From NCBI RefSeq assembly GCF_029350975.1, contig NZ_JARKMR010000001.1, forward strand, positions 930,001 through 994,000: a stretch of 64,000 nucleotides of DNA, written 5' to 3'. Source of the stretch: Maribacter zhoushanensis. Lineage in GTDB: Bacteria > Bacteroidota > Bacteroidia > Flavobacteriales > Flavobacteriaceae. The first letter of the stretch is position 1, and each line of letters starts with the position of its first letter. This document shows, piece after piece, positions 16,978-27,700 of the stretch. The position numbers and the translations under genes were made by a program. The notes beneath the pieces were generated by a model, which saw only the letters and a program-made list of their open reading frames with translations, did no database searches and was not told where the DNA came from.

Positions 16978-18087
16978 TTGATACAAATCCACGACAAGTT
17001 TTTTAAACCTTATCTGAGCGAATCTGAAATTTTGCAGGCGGTAAAAACGGTTGCAGATAAGATTGCTGTAGATTATAAAGATGAAACACCCATTTTTGTT
17101 GGTGTGTTGAACGGATCTTTTATGTTCGTTTCAGATTTAATGAAAGCCTACCAACACCCCTGTGAAGTTTCTTTTGTAAGACTTAGTTCTTACCAAGGTT
17201 TAACATCTACGGGTATTGTAGAAACATTATTAGATGTACCTGAAAATATTGAAGGGCGCAGTGTCATTATTTTAGAAGATATTATTGACACAGGGCGTAC
17301 CTTGCAGAAATTAGTACATTTATTTTCTAAGACAAAGGTCAAGGAATTTAAAATAGCCAGTCTTTTTTATAAGCCAGATGTGTACAGGGGCGAATATGCC
17401 ATTGACTATTTTGGTTTGGCCATACCCGATAATTTTATCGTTGGTTACGGTCTAGACTATAAAGAACAAGGAAGAAATTTAAAAGAAGTATACCAATTAA
17501 ACCAGAAACATATGATTAATCTTGTACTCTTTGGTAAGCCAGGAGCCGGCAAGGGCACACAAGCACAATTCTTAAAAGAGAAATATAATTTAAAGCATAT
17601 TTCTACGGGAGATGTTTTTAGATTCAACATCAAAAACGGAACCGAGTTAGGCACTTTGGCCAAATCATATATTGATAAAGGTGAACTTGTACCAGATGAG
17701 GTTACAATAAAGATGTTGCAAGAAGAGGTAGATAAAAATGCCGATGCTGACGGCTTTATTTTTGACGGATTTCCAAGAACGGCTGCACAGGCAGAAGCTC
17801 TAGATAATTTCTTAGAGTCTAAAGATATGGGTATCAACGCAACTATTGCTTTAGAGGCCAATGACGAAATTTTAATTGATCGTCTTTTAGAGAGAGGTAA
17901 AGTTAGTGGAAGAACTGATGATCAGGATGTAGCTAAGATTAGAAATCGTTTTGATGAGTACAATGCTAAAACTACTCCTGTAAAAGAGTTTTATGAGGCG
18001 CAAGGTAAGTTTCATAGTGTTAACGGTATTGGCTCAATTACTGAGATTACCGAACGCCTAACCGAAGTAATCGAAGGCTTAAAATAA
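16978..18087 (+). CDS. adk: Hypoxanthine phosphoribosyltransferase - adenylate kinase fusion
   Basis: 369 residues in two catalytic domains. Residues about 1-170 are a purine phosphoribosyltransferase with VILEDIIDTGRTL (PRPP loop), which salvages hypoxanthine. From M179 (ATG at 17512) follows a 191-residue adenylate kinase with the GKPGAGKGTQ P-loop, DGFPRT and the GRTDD lid motifs, which interconverts AMP, ADP and ATP. The fusion links salvage with AMP phosphorylation. The only in-frame start giving the conserved MIQIHDKFF N-terminus is TTG at 16978, because the frame is closed by TGA at 16972. An ATG at 16971 opens a different, 11-codon frame. The internal ATG at 17512 could also give free Adk. 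Similar fusions are known in Flavobacteriia. Confidence 0.92.
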   Translation: MIQIHDKFFKPYLSESEILQAVKTVADKIAVDYKDETPIFVGVLNGSFMFVSDLMKAYQHPCEVSFVRLSSYQGLTSTGIVETLLDVPENIEGRSVIILEDIIDTGRTLQKLVHLFSKTKVKEFKIASLFYKPDVYRGEYAIDYFGLAIPDNFIVGYGLDYKEQGRNLKEVYQLNQKHMINLVLFGKPGAGKGTQAQFLKEKYNLKHISTGDVFRFNIKNGTELGTLAKSYIDKGELVPDEVTIKMLQEEVDKNADADGFIFDGFPRTAAQAEALDNFLESKDMGINATIALEANDEILIDRLLERGKVSGRTDDQDVAKIRNRFDEYNAKTTPVKEFYEAQGKFHSVNGIGSITEITERLTEVIEGLK

Positions 18088-18143
18088 TATCTAATTTTTA
18101 TGTCAATTTGTTTGATGTAATTATTTGAACTGAAAGAATAAAA

Positions 18144-19148
18144 ATGACCGAAGGTAATTTTGTAGACTACGTAAAAGTGGGTTTGACTTCTGGTAAAGGA
18201 GGCAAGGGATCTGTGCATTTGCACCGTGAAAAATTTATTACCAAAGGTGGTCCTGATGGTGGTGATGGTGGTCGTGGCGGACATATAATTGTTCGTGGAA
18301 ACGAAAATCTATGGACCTTGATCAATTTTAAATTCAAGAAACATTTTAAAGCTGGTCATGGTGCACACGGTAGTAAAAGCCGTAGTACCGGGGCAGATGG
18401 TGAAGATGTGTATTTAGATGTGCCGTTAGGTACTGTAGTTAAAGATTTTGAGACCAAAGAGGTGCTTTTTGAAATCACCGAACATGGTGAAGAGAGAATT
18501 CTGCTTAAAGGAGGTATGGGTGGTCGTGGTAACTGGCATTTTAGAACGTCAACCAACCAAACGCCTAGATATGCACAACCGGGTATGGACGGTCTTGAAG
18601 GTGAGTTTCTGTTAGAACTTAAAGTATTGGCAGATGTTGGTCTGGTAGGTTTCCCTAATGCCGGTAAGTCTACTTTGTTATCTGTTATAACCTCTGCAAA
18701 ACCTAAAATTGCAGATTACGAGTTTACAACCTTGAAACCGAATTTGGGTATTGTCGAATACCGAGATTTCAAGAGTTTTGTAATGGCAGATATACCTGGT
18801 ATTATAGAAGGTGCCGCAGAAGGTAAAGGTTTAGGTCACTACTTTTTAAGACATATAGAACGTAATGCCAATTTGTTATTTTTAATTCCTGCGGATAGTA
18901 AGGATATTAGCAAGGAATATGAGATTTTATTGGATGAATTACGTCGTTACAATCCAGAACTGTTAGATAAAGAACGTCTTATTTGTATCTCTAAAAGCGA
19001 TATGCTAGATGAAGAGCTAATGAATGAAATGCGAGAAGAGCTGAACAAAGATTTAAAAGGAATCCCTTTTATGTTCATATCATCTGTTGCGCAAATGGGT
19101 ATCTTAGAATTGAAAGATAAGCTTTGGGCAATGCTTAATGCAGAATAG
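18144..19148 (+). CDS. obgE: GTPase ObgE/CgtA
   Basis: 334 residues. The glycine-rich Obg fold comes first ([32 protein letters not shown]), then the G domain with GFPNAGKST (G1), [19 protein letters not shown] (G3) and the SKSDML G4 motif. It binds late 50S ribosomal particles and is essential in most bacteria. There is no C-terminal OCT extension, so the length is that of the short Bacteroidota form. It lies 56 bp after hpt-adk in the same direction, probably one transcript, and the channel gene begins 6 bp after it. Confidence 0.96.
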   Translation: MTEGNFVDYVKVGLTSGKGGKGSVHLHREKFITKGGPDGGDGGRGGHIIVRGNENLWTLINFKFKKHFKAGHGAHGSKSRSTGADGEDVYLDVPLGTVVKDFETKEVLFEITEHGEERILLKGGMGGRGNWHFRTSTNQTPRYAQPGMDGLEGEFLLELKVLADVGLVGFPNAGKSTLLSVITSAKPKIADYEFTTLKPNLGIVEYRDFKSFVMADIPGIIEGAAEGKGLGHYFLRHIERNANLLFLIPADSKDISKEYEILLDELRRYNPELLDKERLICISKSDMLDEELMNEMREELNKDLKGIPFMFISSVAQMGILELKDKLWAMLNAE

Positions 19149-19154
19149 TCAATA

Positions 19155-19865
19155 ATGAAACAGTATCTCAAAAATATTGTTGAAATTAATGATAATAGAA
19201 AAAGCAGGCTATTTGCATATTTCATTCAAGCTTTAATTTTTTTATCCATAATATCATTTTCTTATGAAACGGTTCCTGATTTAGAGCCGGGTACTCGTAA
19301 AATATTAAAAATAATCGAGGTTTTTTGTGTACTTGTTTTTTCAATAGAATATTTATTGAGAATTTATGTAGCTGATAACAAGTTCAAATTTATCTTCAGT
19401 TTTTATGGGGTTATAGATTTTTTAGCCATACTCCCTTTTTACTTAGCGTTAGGTATTGATCTTAGGTCTTTACGCGCACTTAGGTTTTTAAGATTGTTCC
19501 GTATTTTAAAACTGATGCGATATAATAGGGCCATTAATCATTTTACAAAGGCTATTGCATTGGCAAAAGAAGAGATATTACTGTTCTTAATTGTTACGCT
19601 GATTTTAATTTATTTTTCTGCTGTAGGCATTTACTATTTTGAAAATGAAGTGCAACCAGAAAATTTCTCTTCAATTTTTGATAGTCTTTGGTGGGCCATA
19701 ATAACACTTACTACGGTTGGTTATGGTGATGTATATCCTATTACGGTAGGGGGCAAGGTATTTACTTTTTTTATTCTCATGATCGGTCTAGGTATCGTAG
19801 CAATTCCTACAGGGATTATTTCTTCTGCCTTAACCAAATCAGTAGATAAAAAGGAAGAGGAATAA
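19155..19865 (+). CDS. Voltage-gated-type potassium channel, six transmembrane segments
   Basis: 236 residues with S1-S6 organisation: hydrophobic segments at about 20-40, 50-70, 80-97, then an arginine-rich S4-like helix RSLRALRFLRLFRILKLMRY at about 103-123. The pore filter TTVGYGD is at about 187-193, followed by a long S6 (FFILMIGLGIVAIPTGI). The filter marks K+ selectivity and S4 suggests voltage sensing. There is no cytoplasmic RCK domain. It starts 6 bp after obgE, so co-transcription is likely but no functional link is implied. Confidence in the fold is high; the physiological role is unknown. Confidence 0.92.
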   Translation: MKQYLKNIVEINDNRKSRLFAYFIQALIFLSIISFSYETVPDLEPGTRKILKIIEVFCVLVFSIEYLLRIYVADNKFKFIFSFYGVIDFLAILPFYLALGIDLRSLRALRFLRLFRILKLMRYNRAINHFTKAIALAKEEILLFLIVTLILIYFSAVGIYYFENEVQPENFSSIFDSLWWAIITLTTVGYGDVYPITVGGKVFTFFILMIGLGIVAIPTGIISSALTKSVDKKEEE

Positions 19866-19983
19866 AGGTTATAGGATTGAGTAATAGAAAAGTTACATAT
19901 ACTGCGGGCACATTTAGTCGAATACCTTAATGAAATCATATAATAATCTTTTATTTTCTTTAATTTTAAGAAAATACATTGTC

Positions 19984-20505
19984 ATGAGAATTTTCCTTTT
20001 AAGTGTTGTATTCATTGTTTTAACTTCTTGCGGAGCAGCGAAGGTTAATTATGATTATGATGATCAAACCGATTTTACAGCCTATTCTACCTATAACTAT
20101 TTTGGTGATATGGAAACAGGTTTAAGTGAATTGGACGAAAAAAGATTGATGGATGCTTTAGATGCTACCTTAGGCGAAAAAGGTTTTATGTTCGCAGAAG
20201 AACCAGATATGTTCATTAACATTAAAAGCTCTGTTTACAGAGATCAGGCTAGTGGTAGTAATGTTGGTGTGGGACTTGGTGGTGGTAACCGTGGCATTGG
20301 TGGCGGAGTGTCCATTGGTATTCCCGTAGGCGGTCCAAAAATGACAAGGCAACTACAGATAGATTTTGTAGATAGCAATAAAGACATGCTTATTTGGCAA
20401 GCCATTAGTGAAAGTCCGTTTCGTGAAGGTGATACACCTCAAGAAAAATCAGAAAAACTTCAAGCAGTAGTTGATAAGATATTTAGTAAGTACCCCCCAG
20501 AATAA
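19984..20505 (+). CDS. DUF4136-type lipoprotein
   Basis: 173 residues from ATG at 19984. The upstream ATG at 19930 would add 18 residues before the signal peptide and is less likely. MRIFLLSVVFIVLTSCGAA is a lipoprotein signal with lipobox LTSC, so it is anchored to a membrane facing the periplasm or surface. The body fits the DUF4136 family: a YDDQTDFTAYSTYNY start, then a Gly-rich segment (VGVGLGGGNRGIGGGVSIGI) and a C-terminal WQAISESP strand. Function unknown. Its stop is 2 bp from that of the convergent transglutaminase-like gene, with no separate hairpin. Confidence 0.75.
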   Translation: MRIFLLSVVFIVLTSCGAAKVNYDYDDQTDFTAYSTYNYFGDMETGLSELDEKRLMDALDATLGEKGFMFAEEPDMFINIKSSVYRDQASGSNVGVGLGGGNRGIGGGVSIGIPVGGPKMTRQLQIDFVDSNKDMLIWQAISESPFREGDTPQEKSEKLQAVVDKIFSKYPPE

Positions 20506-20507
20506 TA

Positions 20508-21515
20508 TTATTTTACTTTAATGACATAGGTGGCAATCAGTTGTTCGCCAACTGAAATATGAACGTCATACAATCCTTTCTTTTCAAAGGTTTGTTCCAA
20601 GATTACTTCATTTGAATTCATGATCATATTTGGATTTCCAATTTTTTGACTACTTCCTTTGTTTAATAGAAGTTGAATGTCCTTGTCAAATTCTTTTGGT
20701 ACTTGTAATTTAATTGTTACGGATGTTCCTTTTGGAATAGTATTGTTCATTACCGACGGGGCAACCGGAATTATTGGTGCTAAAAATGCTTCTTTGTAAA
20801 TAACCGGTCCTGCCACGTAGGCTTTAAACGCATCGGTTTTTAAACTTTGATCACTTTCTTTACCGATAGGGAAATGATTTTTTGCAAACAGCACTGGGTC
20901 CGCTAAAAAATAACCATCGAAATAATCTGATTGAAAAAACGGTGTGCCATTTACAACAATAGTTTCTCCCGCAGACCAAGTAGCATCACACAGATACCAT
21001 TTATCATTTATTTGTACCCTGTTCCAAGAATGATTGGGTGCACTATCTTCTTTTAATAATAAAGTAGGTGTACGTCCGTAACCATCAACAATATCACATG
21101 CAAACCCTGCAAGGTTTGCCATCTCTTTTACCAAGTAAGCGTAACCCGTACAGGCAGTTTTCTTGTCTTCTAATAAACTTTTAAAGACTTTAGGGGTAAT
21201 ATTCCTGTTCCAATCTAAAAAGGCTTCACGGTCTTTTGCAAATCGCTTTCTTTTACTGCTGATTTTTACATATGAAGAATAATCATTGGCTATGTTAGAA
21301 CTGATCCAGGTATATATTGCCCTGAATTTTTCAACATCTGTTTTTAATGATGTGGTTAAATTATGAGTGAGAACCGGTAAATTTTTAAGGCTGGCATCTT
21401 TATAATAAAGAGCGATGCTGTCCGCTTTTGTAAAATCAATTTCTTGAAAATCTGAGCGTTGAGCAAAGCTCGTTATAGAAAATAAGAGCGTGATTAATAG
21501 AAAGGAAATTCTCAT
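20508..21515 (-). CDS. Secreted transglutaminase-like (papain-fold) protein
   Basis: 335 residues with a signal peptide (cleavage near SFAQ). The transglutaminase-like core shows a Cys-His-Asp triad: C122 in KKTACTGYAYLVK, H162 in PNHSWNRVQI and D177 in WYLCDATW. Such domains act as peptidases, amidases or crosslinkers. The C-terminal third is beta-rich, without known motifs. Its ATG overlaps the stop of the CarboxypepD_reg gene by 4 bp, so the two are translationally coupled. A periplasmic or surface role with that partner is inferred; the substrate is unknown. Confidence 0.82.
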   Translation of the reverse strand: MRISFLLITLLFSITSFAQRSDFQEIDFTKADSIALYYKDASLKNLPVLTHNLTTSLKTDVEKFRAIYTWISSNIANDYSSYVKISSKRKRFAKDREAFLDWNRNITPKVFKSLLEDKKTACTGYAYLVKEMANLAGFACDIVDGYGRTPTLLLKEDSAPNHSWNRVQINDKWYLCDATWSAGETIVVNGTPFFQSDYFDGYFLADPVLFAKNHFPIGKESDQSLKTDAFKAYVAGPVIYKEAFLAPIIPVAPSVMNNTIPKGTSVTIKLQVPKEFDKDIQLLLNKGSSQKIGNPNMIMNSNEVILEQTFEKKGLYDVHISVGEQLIATYVIKVK

Positions 21516-22246
21516 TTTTTGAAAATATCTCCTATTTTCTGAAAAATGTTTCTCTTGCTTTTGTAACCACCAACGATTACCACTTCGCCCATTAATTCAA
21601 CATCATAAGTGTCAAACGCAATAGTAATATCTATGTTAGAATGTACACCTGCTGCAACTTGGTATGTTTTGGTTTCATATCCTATATAACTAAGTATTAT
21701 ATTATCATTCGCTTCAAGTTGTTGAGGAAATTCAAATTTACCGTCAAAATCTGTCTGTGTACCTACTGTGGTTCCTTTCAATACTACATTTACGCCTGGT
21801 AACGGCTCATTGTTTTCATCAACTATAGTGCCTGTCAACGTATATTTTTCTTGAACAGTTTCAACATATGAGATATCGCCCATTAAAGCTGTGGAAACCA
21901 CTTCAATTGGTGATTCTATAGGTGCAGTTTCTTGACCTTTAACTTCACTGGCGCAAAGTGCCAATAAAGAAAAACCCATCATAGCTATTCCTTTAGGTAA
22001 TATAGAATTATTCATGGTGTGTAACGTGTTGGTTTCATATGTTTTTAATTGCGATGCCTTGAACATTCCACAGGCTTTTTTATTACCATGGTTTAAATAA
22101 TTGATAAGCTCGTTATCTGAGAAATTGGTGAAATCAATAACCTCTTTTTCACAGCTTTGGCAAAAACCTCCTTTCTCTGTTTTACTAAAATTACTAAATT
22201 TTTCTTTGCAAGGTTCTTCAACGGAAATTGTTAATGTGCTTTTCAT
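21512..22246 (-). CDS. Cys-rich N-terminus plus CarboxypepD_reg-like domain protein
   Basis: 244 residues. The N-terminal about 70 residues hold C-x2-C (FCQSCEKEVIDF) and another Cys at KKACGMF, suggesting a small metal site facing the cytoplasm. A hydrophobic stretch follows (GIAMMGFSLLALCAS, about 87-101). Then comes a carboxypeptidase-regulatory-like beta sandwich: GTIVDENNEPLPGVNVVLKG, DFDGKFEF, YIGYETKTYQV, at about 133-205. It ends with MGEVVIVGGYKSKRN, which resembles the start of a SusC-type plug but stops there. This architecture is frequent in Flavobacteriia; function unknown. Coupled to the transglutaminase-like gene by a 4-bp overlap. Confidence 0.8.
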   Translation of the reverse strand: MKSTLTISVEEPCKEKFSNFSKTEKGGFCQSCEKEVIDFTNFSDNELINYLNHGNKKACGMFKASQLKTYETNTLHTMNNSILPKGIAMMGFSLLALCASEVKGQETAPIESPIEVVSTALMGDISYVETVQEKYTLTGTIVDENNEPLPGVNVVLKGTTVGTQTDFDGKFEFPQQLEANDNIILSYIGYETKTYQVAAGVHSNIDITIAFDTYDVELMGEVVIVGGYKSKRNIFQKIGDIFKK

Positions 22247-22449
22247 ATTGTTATGGTTTTATATCTATGGTTCTAAAGTATAATGGATGTCAGTCTTATG
22301 AAATAGAGAATGAGTAAAGTGGTACTTTCATTGAGTTATCAGGATTTATCATGTTTTTAGAATGATTTTTAAACTTGTAAATAGTTTATTGTCAAATGTT
22401 AATGTTCTAAATTGATAGTGAAATAAACGCGTTGAAAATAAAATCCTGT

Positions 22450-22457
22450 TATTTTTG
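22450..22457 (+). promoter_or_regulatory. Candidate -7 box for the M13 peptidase gene
   Basis: TATTTTTG (TAnnTTTG) lies 56 bp before the ATG at 22514, in the 267-bp divergent intergenic region. The -33 box is not clear. Confidence 0.3.
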
Positions 22458-22513
22458 TAACAAAACTCAAAACGAGCGTCCTATAGAACGATACGTTTAA
22501 AACTAACTCACAA

Positions 22514-24562
22514 ATGAAAAAAATTTATTTTCTAGCTGCCGGTTTGGTAGCTCTAGCTTCATGTAAAGAGGAGGCTAAACCCACTGCAGAAGTAGAAAAG
22601 ATTCCGGGTATTGTTCTAACGAACATGGATACTACTCAAAACCCTAAGTCAGATTTCTATAATTACGTTAATGGTAATTGGATGAAGTTTACTGAAATAC
22701 CTGATGATAGAACAAGTTGGGGCGGTTTCAGCGTACTTCGTAAATCTACTGATGACGATGTATTGAAAATATTGGCAACTGCAAAAGAAAGCGGAAACTA
22801 TGCTGCAGATACCGATCAGGCAAAAGCTTTGGCAATTTTTGACACAAAATTAGATACTGCCGCAAGAAACAAAGCAGGTATTGCTCCGTTGAAATCAGCC
22901 TTTGATGCTATTGCCGGTGTAAAAAATTTAAAAGACCTACAAACAGTATTGGCAACTAATGCAGCTGTGTCTTCTCCTTTCCTTAATATTGGAGCTGGGG
23001 CAGATTTAAATAACAGTAGCATGAATGCTGTGTATTTAGGCGCTAACGGATTAGGTTTACCTGATCGTGATTTCTATTTAGAAGAAGATGAGAAGTCTGT
23101 TGAAATACGTGAAGAGTATAAAAAGCACGTATCTAAAATGCTACAAAGATTAGGTGATTCTGAAGCTGAGGCAACGAAAGCTGCCGATAAAATTCTTGCT
23201 TTAGAAACGCAATTAGCCGAGCCACGTTTAAATAAGGTGGAGCGTAGAGATGCTAGAAATTACAACAACCCTAGAACTATTGCTGAGGTTGATAAGATGA
23301 TGTCCACTATAGATATTGAAAAACTTATCTCTGATTTAGGAATTACTAAAAAGTTCGATACGCTTTTGGTTACTCAATTAAGATATACCGAAGCTTTGGA
23401 CAAGTTCTTAAAAACTACGCCGATCGAGGATATTAAAACCTTGGTTAGATGGGATACTTTTAATAGTGCTGCCGGAAAATTAACTACCGATATTGAAACT
23501 GCTAATTGGGAGTTTTATAGTAAATACCTTAGAGGAGCTAAAGAACAACGTGCTGCAGACGAACGTGCATTGGCAACCGTAAACGGTACTGTTGGTGAGG
23601 CATTAGGTCAGTTATATGTTGATGCTAAGTTTCCGCCAGAAGCAAAAGCAAAAGCCGAATTAATGATTGCGAACGTTATCGATGCTTTTAAAGAACGTAT
23701 TTCTGTTTTAGATTGGATGAGCGATTCTACAAAAACAAAAGCGATTGAAAAATTAGACAAATTCACCGTTAAGATTGCTTACCCAGATAAATGGGAAGAT
23801 TATTCTACCATGGAAGTTTCTGCGGATAAATCATATTTTGAGAATATGACTGCGGTTAACAAATGGGGCGAGTTGAAGAACTATTCTGAAATTGGTGAGC
23901 CTGTTGATAAAACTGAATGGGGAATGTCTCCACAGACTGTAAATGCATATTTTAATCCGTTAAACAATGAGATTGTTTTTCCTGCAGCTATATTACAACC
24001 TCCTTTTTATAACTATACTGCTGATGAAGCTGTTAATTATGGTGGTATTGGTGCAGTTATAGGACACGAGATTTCCCATGCTTTTGATGATAGCGGTTCT
24101 CGTTTTGATGCCGACGGAAATCTTAAGAATTGGTGGACAGATGCTGATTTGGCAGCTTTTACAAAAAGAGCAGATGCTTTGGCCGTTCAATATGATAGTG
24201 TAATGGTATTACCAGAAGTATATGTAAATGGTAAATTCACCTTAGGTGAAAACATCGGTGACTTAGGCGGATTGCTAGGAGCTTATGACGGATTACAGAA
24301 ATACTATGCTGAAAATGGACGTCCTGAAGATATTGATGGCTTTACGGCAGAGCAACGTTTCTTTATGTCTTGGGCTACGGTTTGGAGAACCAAAAGTAGA
24401 GATGAGGCTTTAAGAACACAGATCAAAACCGATCCGCATTCTCCTGGTATGGTTAGGGCTACACAACCTTTATTGAACATTCAAGCGTTTTATGATGCTT
24501 TTGATATCAAAGAAGGTGATGACATGTACCTAGCTCCTGAAAAGAGAGTTCATATTTGGTAA
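22514..24562 (+). CDS. M13 family metallopeptidase (neprilysin/PepO type) lipoprotein
   Basis: 682 residues. The signal MKKIYFLAAGLVALASC ends in a lipobox (ALASC), so it is a membrane-anchored lipoprotein. The M13 N-terminal domain begins NPKSDFYNYVNGNWM. The zinc site is GHEISHAFDD with H518, E519 and H522, and the third ligand is E579 in GENIGDLGG. The conserved C-terminal Trp closes the chain (RVHIW). These enzymes cut small peptides outside the cytoplasm. Full length, with no missing residues seen. A strong terminator follows at 24584. Confidence 0.95.
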   Translation: MKKIYFLAAGLVALASCKEEAKPTAEVEKIPGIVLTNMDTTQNPKSDFYNYVNGNWMKFTEIPDDRTSWGGFSVLRKSTDDDVLKILATAKESGNYAADTDQAKALAIFDTKLDTAARNKAGIAPLKSAFDAIAGVKNLKDLQTVLATNAAVSSPFLNIGAGADLNNSSMNAVYLGANGLGLPDRDFYLEEDEKSVEIREEYKKHVSKMLQRLGDSEAEATKAADKILALETQLAEPRLNKVERRDARNYNNPRTIAEVDKMMSTIDIEKLISDLGITKKFDTLLVTQLRYTEALDKFLKTTPIEDIKTLVRWDTFNSAAGKLTTDIETANWEFYSKYLRGAKEQRAADERALATVNGTVGEALGQLYVDAKFPPEAKAKAELMIANVIDAFKERISVLDWMSDSTKTKAIEKLDKFTVKIAYPDKWEDYSTMEVSADKSYFENMTAVNKWGELKNYSEIGEPVDKTEWGMSPQTVNAYFNPLNNEIVFPAAILQPPFYNYTADEAVNYGGIGAVIGHEISHAFDDSGSRFDADGNLKNWWTDADLAAFTKRADALAVQYDSVMVLPEVYVNGKFTLGENIGDLGGLLGAYDGLQKYYAENGRPEDIDGFTAEQRFFMSWATVWRTKSRDEALRTQIKTDPHSPGMVRATQPLLNIQAFYDAFDIKEGDDMYLAPEKRVHIW

Positions 24563-24583
24563 ACTATATTTTAGTAAAAGACG

Positions 24584-24612
24584 AAAAGGGCGCTACATTG
24601 TAGCGCCCTTTT
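24584..24612. terminator. Rho-independent terminator after the M13 peptidase gene
   Basis: AAAAGGGCGCTA (24584-24595) pairs with 24601-24612, loop CATTG, followed by a T run to about 24616. A second copy of the T side on the other strand also makes it usable by the convergent gene. Confidence 0.85.
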
Positions 24613-24731
24613 TTTTGTGCTATTTCGTCATTGAGAGGAGCAGTTTCTTGACGAAACAATCTGTGTGTTATTGGTTAGAAGTAAGTTTTAGTCAGTTCAT
24701 AAACAGATTACTTCACACGTTCGTAATTAAA

Positions 24732-27700
24732 TTAGTTGCTCACCGAAACACGAACACCTTCACTATGACTACTAAACTCCGGTGCATACATACTTTCAAT
24801 TGTAGTAATACCATTGCTAAAATCGCCAGCATTATTTACACGAACATTATATTCAAATACATAAACTCCTTTACGTAAATAGTCAAAGAAGAAATTGGTG
24901 CTAGCATCTTTTGTGCTTTCGTAATACCCAAGTCCGTCTTGCCATTTGTATCTGGAAATTACGTTTACTGGCTCAAAACCGGCAGCTCGCATATCTTTCA
25001 TATGTACAAACTCCATGTCTCTATCCGCTCTTAATTCTATTCTTATTTTAACCAAGTCTCCCACCTTTAAAGTAGTTTTATCCGTTATTTCAGAAATTAC
25101 CTCGCCAGAATCGGTATTCTTTTTTAAGAAGATTTTCTTCTTTAGATTTAATGGGGTCTCAGCGCTTGTAATTTTGTCTAAGTCCTCAAAATACTGCCAG
25201 TACAAAGCTCCCCAGGCAATACCGTTGCCTTTTTTACTGATTTGCACATCACCCATTTTAGGAGAAATCTCAGTAGTATTCCATGATGTTTTAAAGTAAC
25301 CTGTACCGGCTTCGACCTTTACATCCTCTAAACTGGAGGGGTCTATCTTTTCTCCTCCAATTAGCACATCTACAGCATCTGTAACGGATAACCATTCACT
25401 ACCCTGAAGTAGTAACGCATATACTGCTTCTGTGGTAGCTTTAGTAGTGCTCCATTGGTTGGTCTGTTTATTTTTAAGCAACCATATTTTAAGGTTGTCT
25501 ATGGTTTCAATATCCGTAGGGCGAATCTCGGAAAATGCTTCAATTAACAACGCTTGTGTTTCAATGGGTGCTTGGTACCAATACCATGAGCTGGTATTGC
25601 TTTTCCAGTACATGCCCAATTCATCACTAGTAATACTATTTTCTTCTAAAGCGCGTAGAATCTTGGTAGACGTGTTTGCATCATTATTTCTATGTAGAAC
25701 CAATGCTAACATTCCTTGAGCATACAAGTTTCTCTTTATCCAATATTTCTGTGCTTGCTTCATATAATACGCAGTTATCTCATCTACTTTTTTAGAGGTT
25801 TTAATATCCTTAAAAAAGCTGCGCATGTATAAATAATGAACCTGATTTGCGCTTAAATGGTCGTTTTTTATATTAGAAGTATGTTTCTTCATATACTCAT
25901 ACTCTTTTACAAACTCATCATCTAAATATAAAATTGCATCCTTAATCATATCCCTTTGTAGGCTCGCTGTAGCCGCTTCATTTCGGTTGCTGAGCGTAGC
26001 CGAAGTAACCAAATGATTTAAATGACCCATACCAGAAATGATATGTTGGGTTATGTATCTGTTATTCGGACCGCCGTTGAACCAAGACCATGCACCGCTT
26101 GAATTCTGATTTTGAGCAAGTTTGTTTAATGCTGATTGCTGCTCATTTTTCATCTTGTTCAAATTGAACAATAACCCAATTCTTTTCTTTTGCTCCGTTT
26201 CAGACTGTGCGTCTCGCAACCAAGGTGTCTCTTGAATGAGAAGGGATTTCAATTCTTCGTTCTTTTCCAGATTACTCAATAAAGCATCTGAATTTGCCCA
26301 TTGATCAAATACCTCCCTAATTCTGGGATTACTGTTGGCAATATGACTAGCCAAGGTATTTGCATAATACCTAGAGAAGGTCTGCTCATTACAATCGTAC
26401 GGATACTCCATTAAATAAGGCAATGCCTGCACTGCATACCAAGCAGGGTTAGAAGTCATCTCCAAAGTCAACTTGTGATGATTTAACGTTGCCGAAGACG
26501 TTTTCTTTAATTTATCAAGCGTAAACGTTTTTGTTTGGTTACTGCGGATCCACATAGGTAGTGTTTCCGTTACCAACATTCTGTTAGATAATACAGGCAG
26601 CATATGCTGTTCACCATCAGAAAAATCACCTGCTTTTGCAATGATTTTATATTGGACGGATTGTAAACCATCAGGAATTTTTAGTGACCAAGATACTTGT
26701 GTGTTACCCATGGCATCCACATTAAAGGAAGTTGTGTGCGGTGAGTCCAACAATTGATTAGATATATCTGATCCGGTTACTGCATCTGTCAACTCTAATT
26801 TTGCCTGTCCAGCAAGTAGTTTTTCAGTAAGGTTGGCAATTTTAGTGCTAATGGTGATTTCATCTCCTTCACGTAAAAACCGTGGTACATTTGGTGTTAC
26901 CATCAATTCTTTTTGGGTTACCGTTGTCAGATTTGTAATGGTACTTTCCAATTCTTTGGTATGTGCTAAAAGTTGTAGGTTCCATTTTGTAAGCGCTTCT
27001 GGAGTCGTGAAATTGAAAGAAACATTCCCTTCCTTATCTGTTTTTAAGGTGGGGAAGAAAAATGCGGTTTCCTGTAGGTTCTTGCGTATAGTAACTGACC
27101 CAAAATCAAGATTCTCGGTCTCTGGTTCTAGTTCTTTGGTTTCAACACTTGCAACAGCACCTGATAACTCACTTTCTTCTTTAACAGATCCATATCCAAT
27201 AACTATCGTTTCTTCTAAAGGGGAATCATCTGCCATCATAGCTCTTTCCAAGGGTGCTGCAGATCTTTTATACATAGCCCTAGGTTCGTAAAAATTACTG
27301 TAAGTATGAAAATCTAAGCCAAAGGAATCAAAAGTGTCAAAACTAAGATTAGGGTAGTTAAAGCTGGTATGGTGAGAAAATGTTTGAAAATTAATAGTGG
27401 TAAAACTATTATAAGCGCTAGTTCTTCTACGAGAATAATAATGAGGCTGGTTGATAGGATTAAAATACCATGAGTGTGGTTTAAATTGATCAAGAGAGGC
27501 ATCATACATACTAGCCAATAGCTCTGCACTCACTTTATCACCTGCAGGTCCTTTGACTTTAAAAGACCAAGTTTCATCAACACCTGGTGCAATTTTATCC
27601 CTAAAAGTCGTGGTTTCTATTTCTAACTCATTAGACGGGTAGGGTACAAGTATGTTCACAGTATTCTCTTCAAAATGATTGGCAAATACATAACTGTATG

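Noticed and set aside
24615-24878. 87-codon plus-strand frame
   Set aside because: Lies mostly antisense to the end of the alpha-2-macroglobulin gene and has no coding signature.
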